A stretch of 43,607 bases of DNA from Acidobacteriota bacterium (lineage in GTDB: Bacteria > Acidobacteriota > Vicinamibacteria > Vicinamibacterales > JACQTH01), in NCBI GenBank assembly GCA_016178075.1, contig JACOUA010000102.1:1-43607 (forward strand). The letters are read 5' to 3'. Of the stretch, positions 43,565-43,607 are shown one piece after another (positions within the stretch are counted from its first letter, which is position 1; each line of letters opens with the position of its first letter). The translations under genes were made by a program, and so were the position numbers. Under the pieces are notes generated by a model, which did no database searches, was not told the origin of the DNA, and worked only from the letters and a program-made list of their open reading frames with translations.

Positions 43565-43607
43565 ATGAAGCGATGGCTGATCCTGTGCGTCGCGCTGCTG
43601 GTCACGC
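43565..43607 (+). CDS. Start of an exported protein (cut by the window end)
   Basis: Only 14 residues are in the window: MKRWLILCVALLVT, a positively charged then hydrophobic start typical of a signal peptide. GGAGG lies 8 nt upstream of the ATG, so this is a convincing start. The product cannot be identified. Confidence 0.65.
   Translation, partial: MKRWLILCVALLVT

Overview
The window is GC-rich, diderm, bacterial chromosomal DNA. Gene content fits Acidobacteriota, possibly Vicinamibacteria (inferred, no rRNA marker): a TamA/TamB pair, lipoproteins, an archaic chaperone-usher pilus, PEGA and FN3 proteins, and a dprA-topA-trmFO-xerC block. GTG and TTG starts are common and several starts lack a clear Shine-Dalgarno (SD) site.

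Layout. 1-420 holds a decayed IS21 istA tail. 420-18501 is one long minus-strand series. In transcription order it runs hslV, hslU, an FN3 lipoprotein, an FSA-type transaldolase, an acyl-CoA carboxylase (carboxyltransferase, biotin carboxylase, biotin carrier), tamB, tamA with seven POTRA repeats, a SurA-like protein without a PPIase domain, and a Wzy/O-antigen-ligase-like membrane protein. The tam-surA-wzy end looks like an envelope-assembly unit.

18502-35775 is a mixed segment. It has a PEGA protein, a small membrane protein, an APC permease, two secreted unknowns, an ECF sigma/anti-sigma pair, an HTH-receiver fusion regulator with a stand-alone HTH paralogue, a chaperone-usher pilus operon (SCPU pilin, chaperone, usher, SCPU subunit) facing a minus-strand mini-SCPU protein, an ABC-F ATPase, and a PAS kinase/NtrC-type regulator pair. 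35776-41774 (minus) is xerC, trmFO, topA, dprA. In many bacteria this block continues straight into hslV-hslU, so the 17-kb mixed segment appears to split a conserved neighbourhood. 42094-43607 (plus) has a TPR protein, a lipoprotein and the start of another exported protein.

The most unusual content is non-coding. (1) Twelve arrays of degenerate 7-8-bp repeats, mostly arranged as imperfect palindromes, sit at nearly every operon joint; one lies in frame inside the ABC-F gene and another supplies the stop of trmFO. (2) Two copies of a ~160-bp element have terminal inverted repeats and a shared core. (3) Three covarying GTGGGG/CCCCAC hairpins lie 9-22 nt before the start codons of unrelated genes. 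(4) Three copies of a 20-bp-period AAAGTCC repeat lie between the two HTH regulators and may be binding sites.
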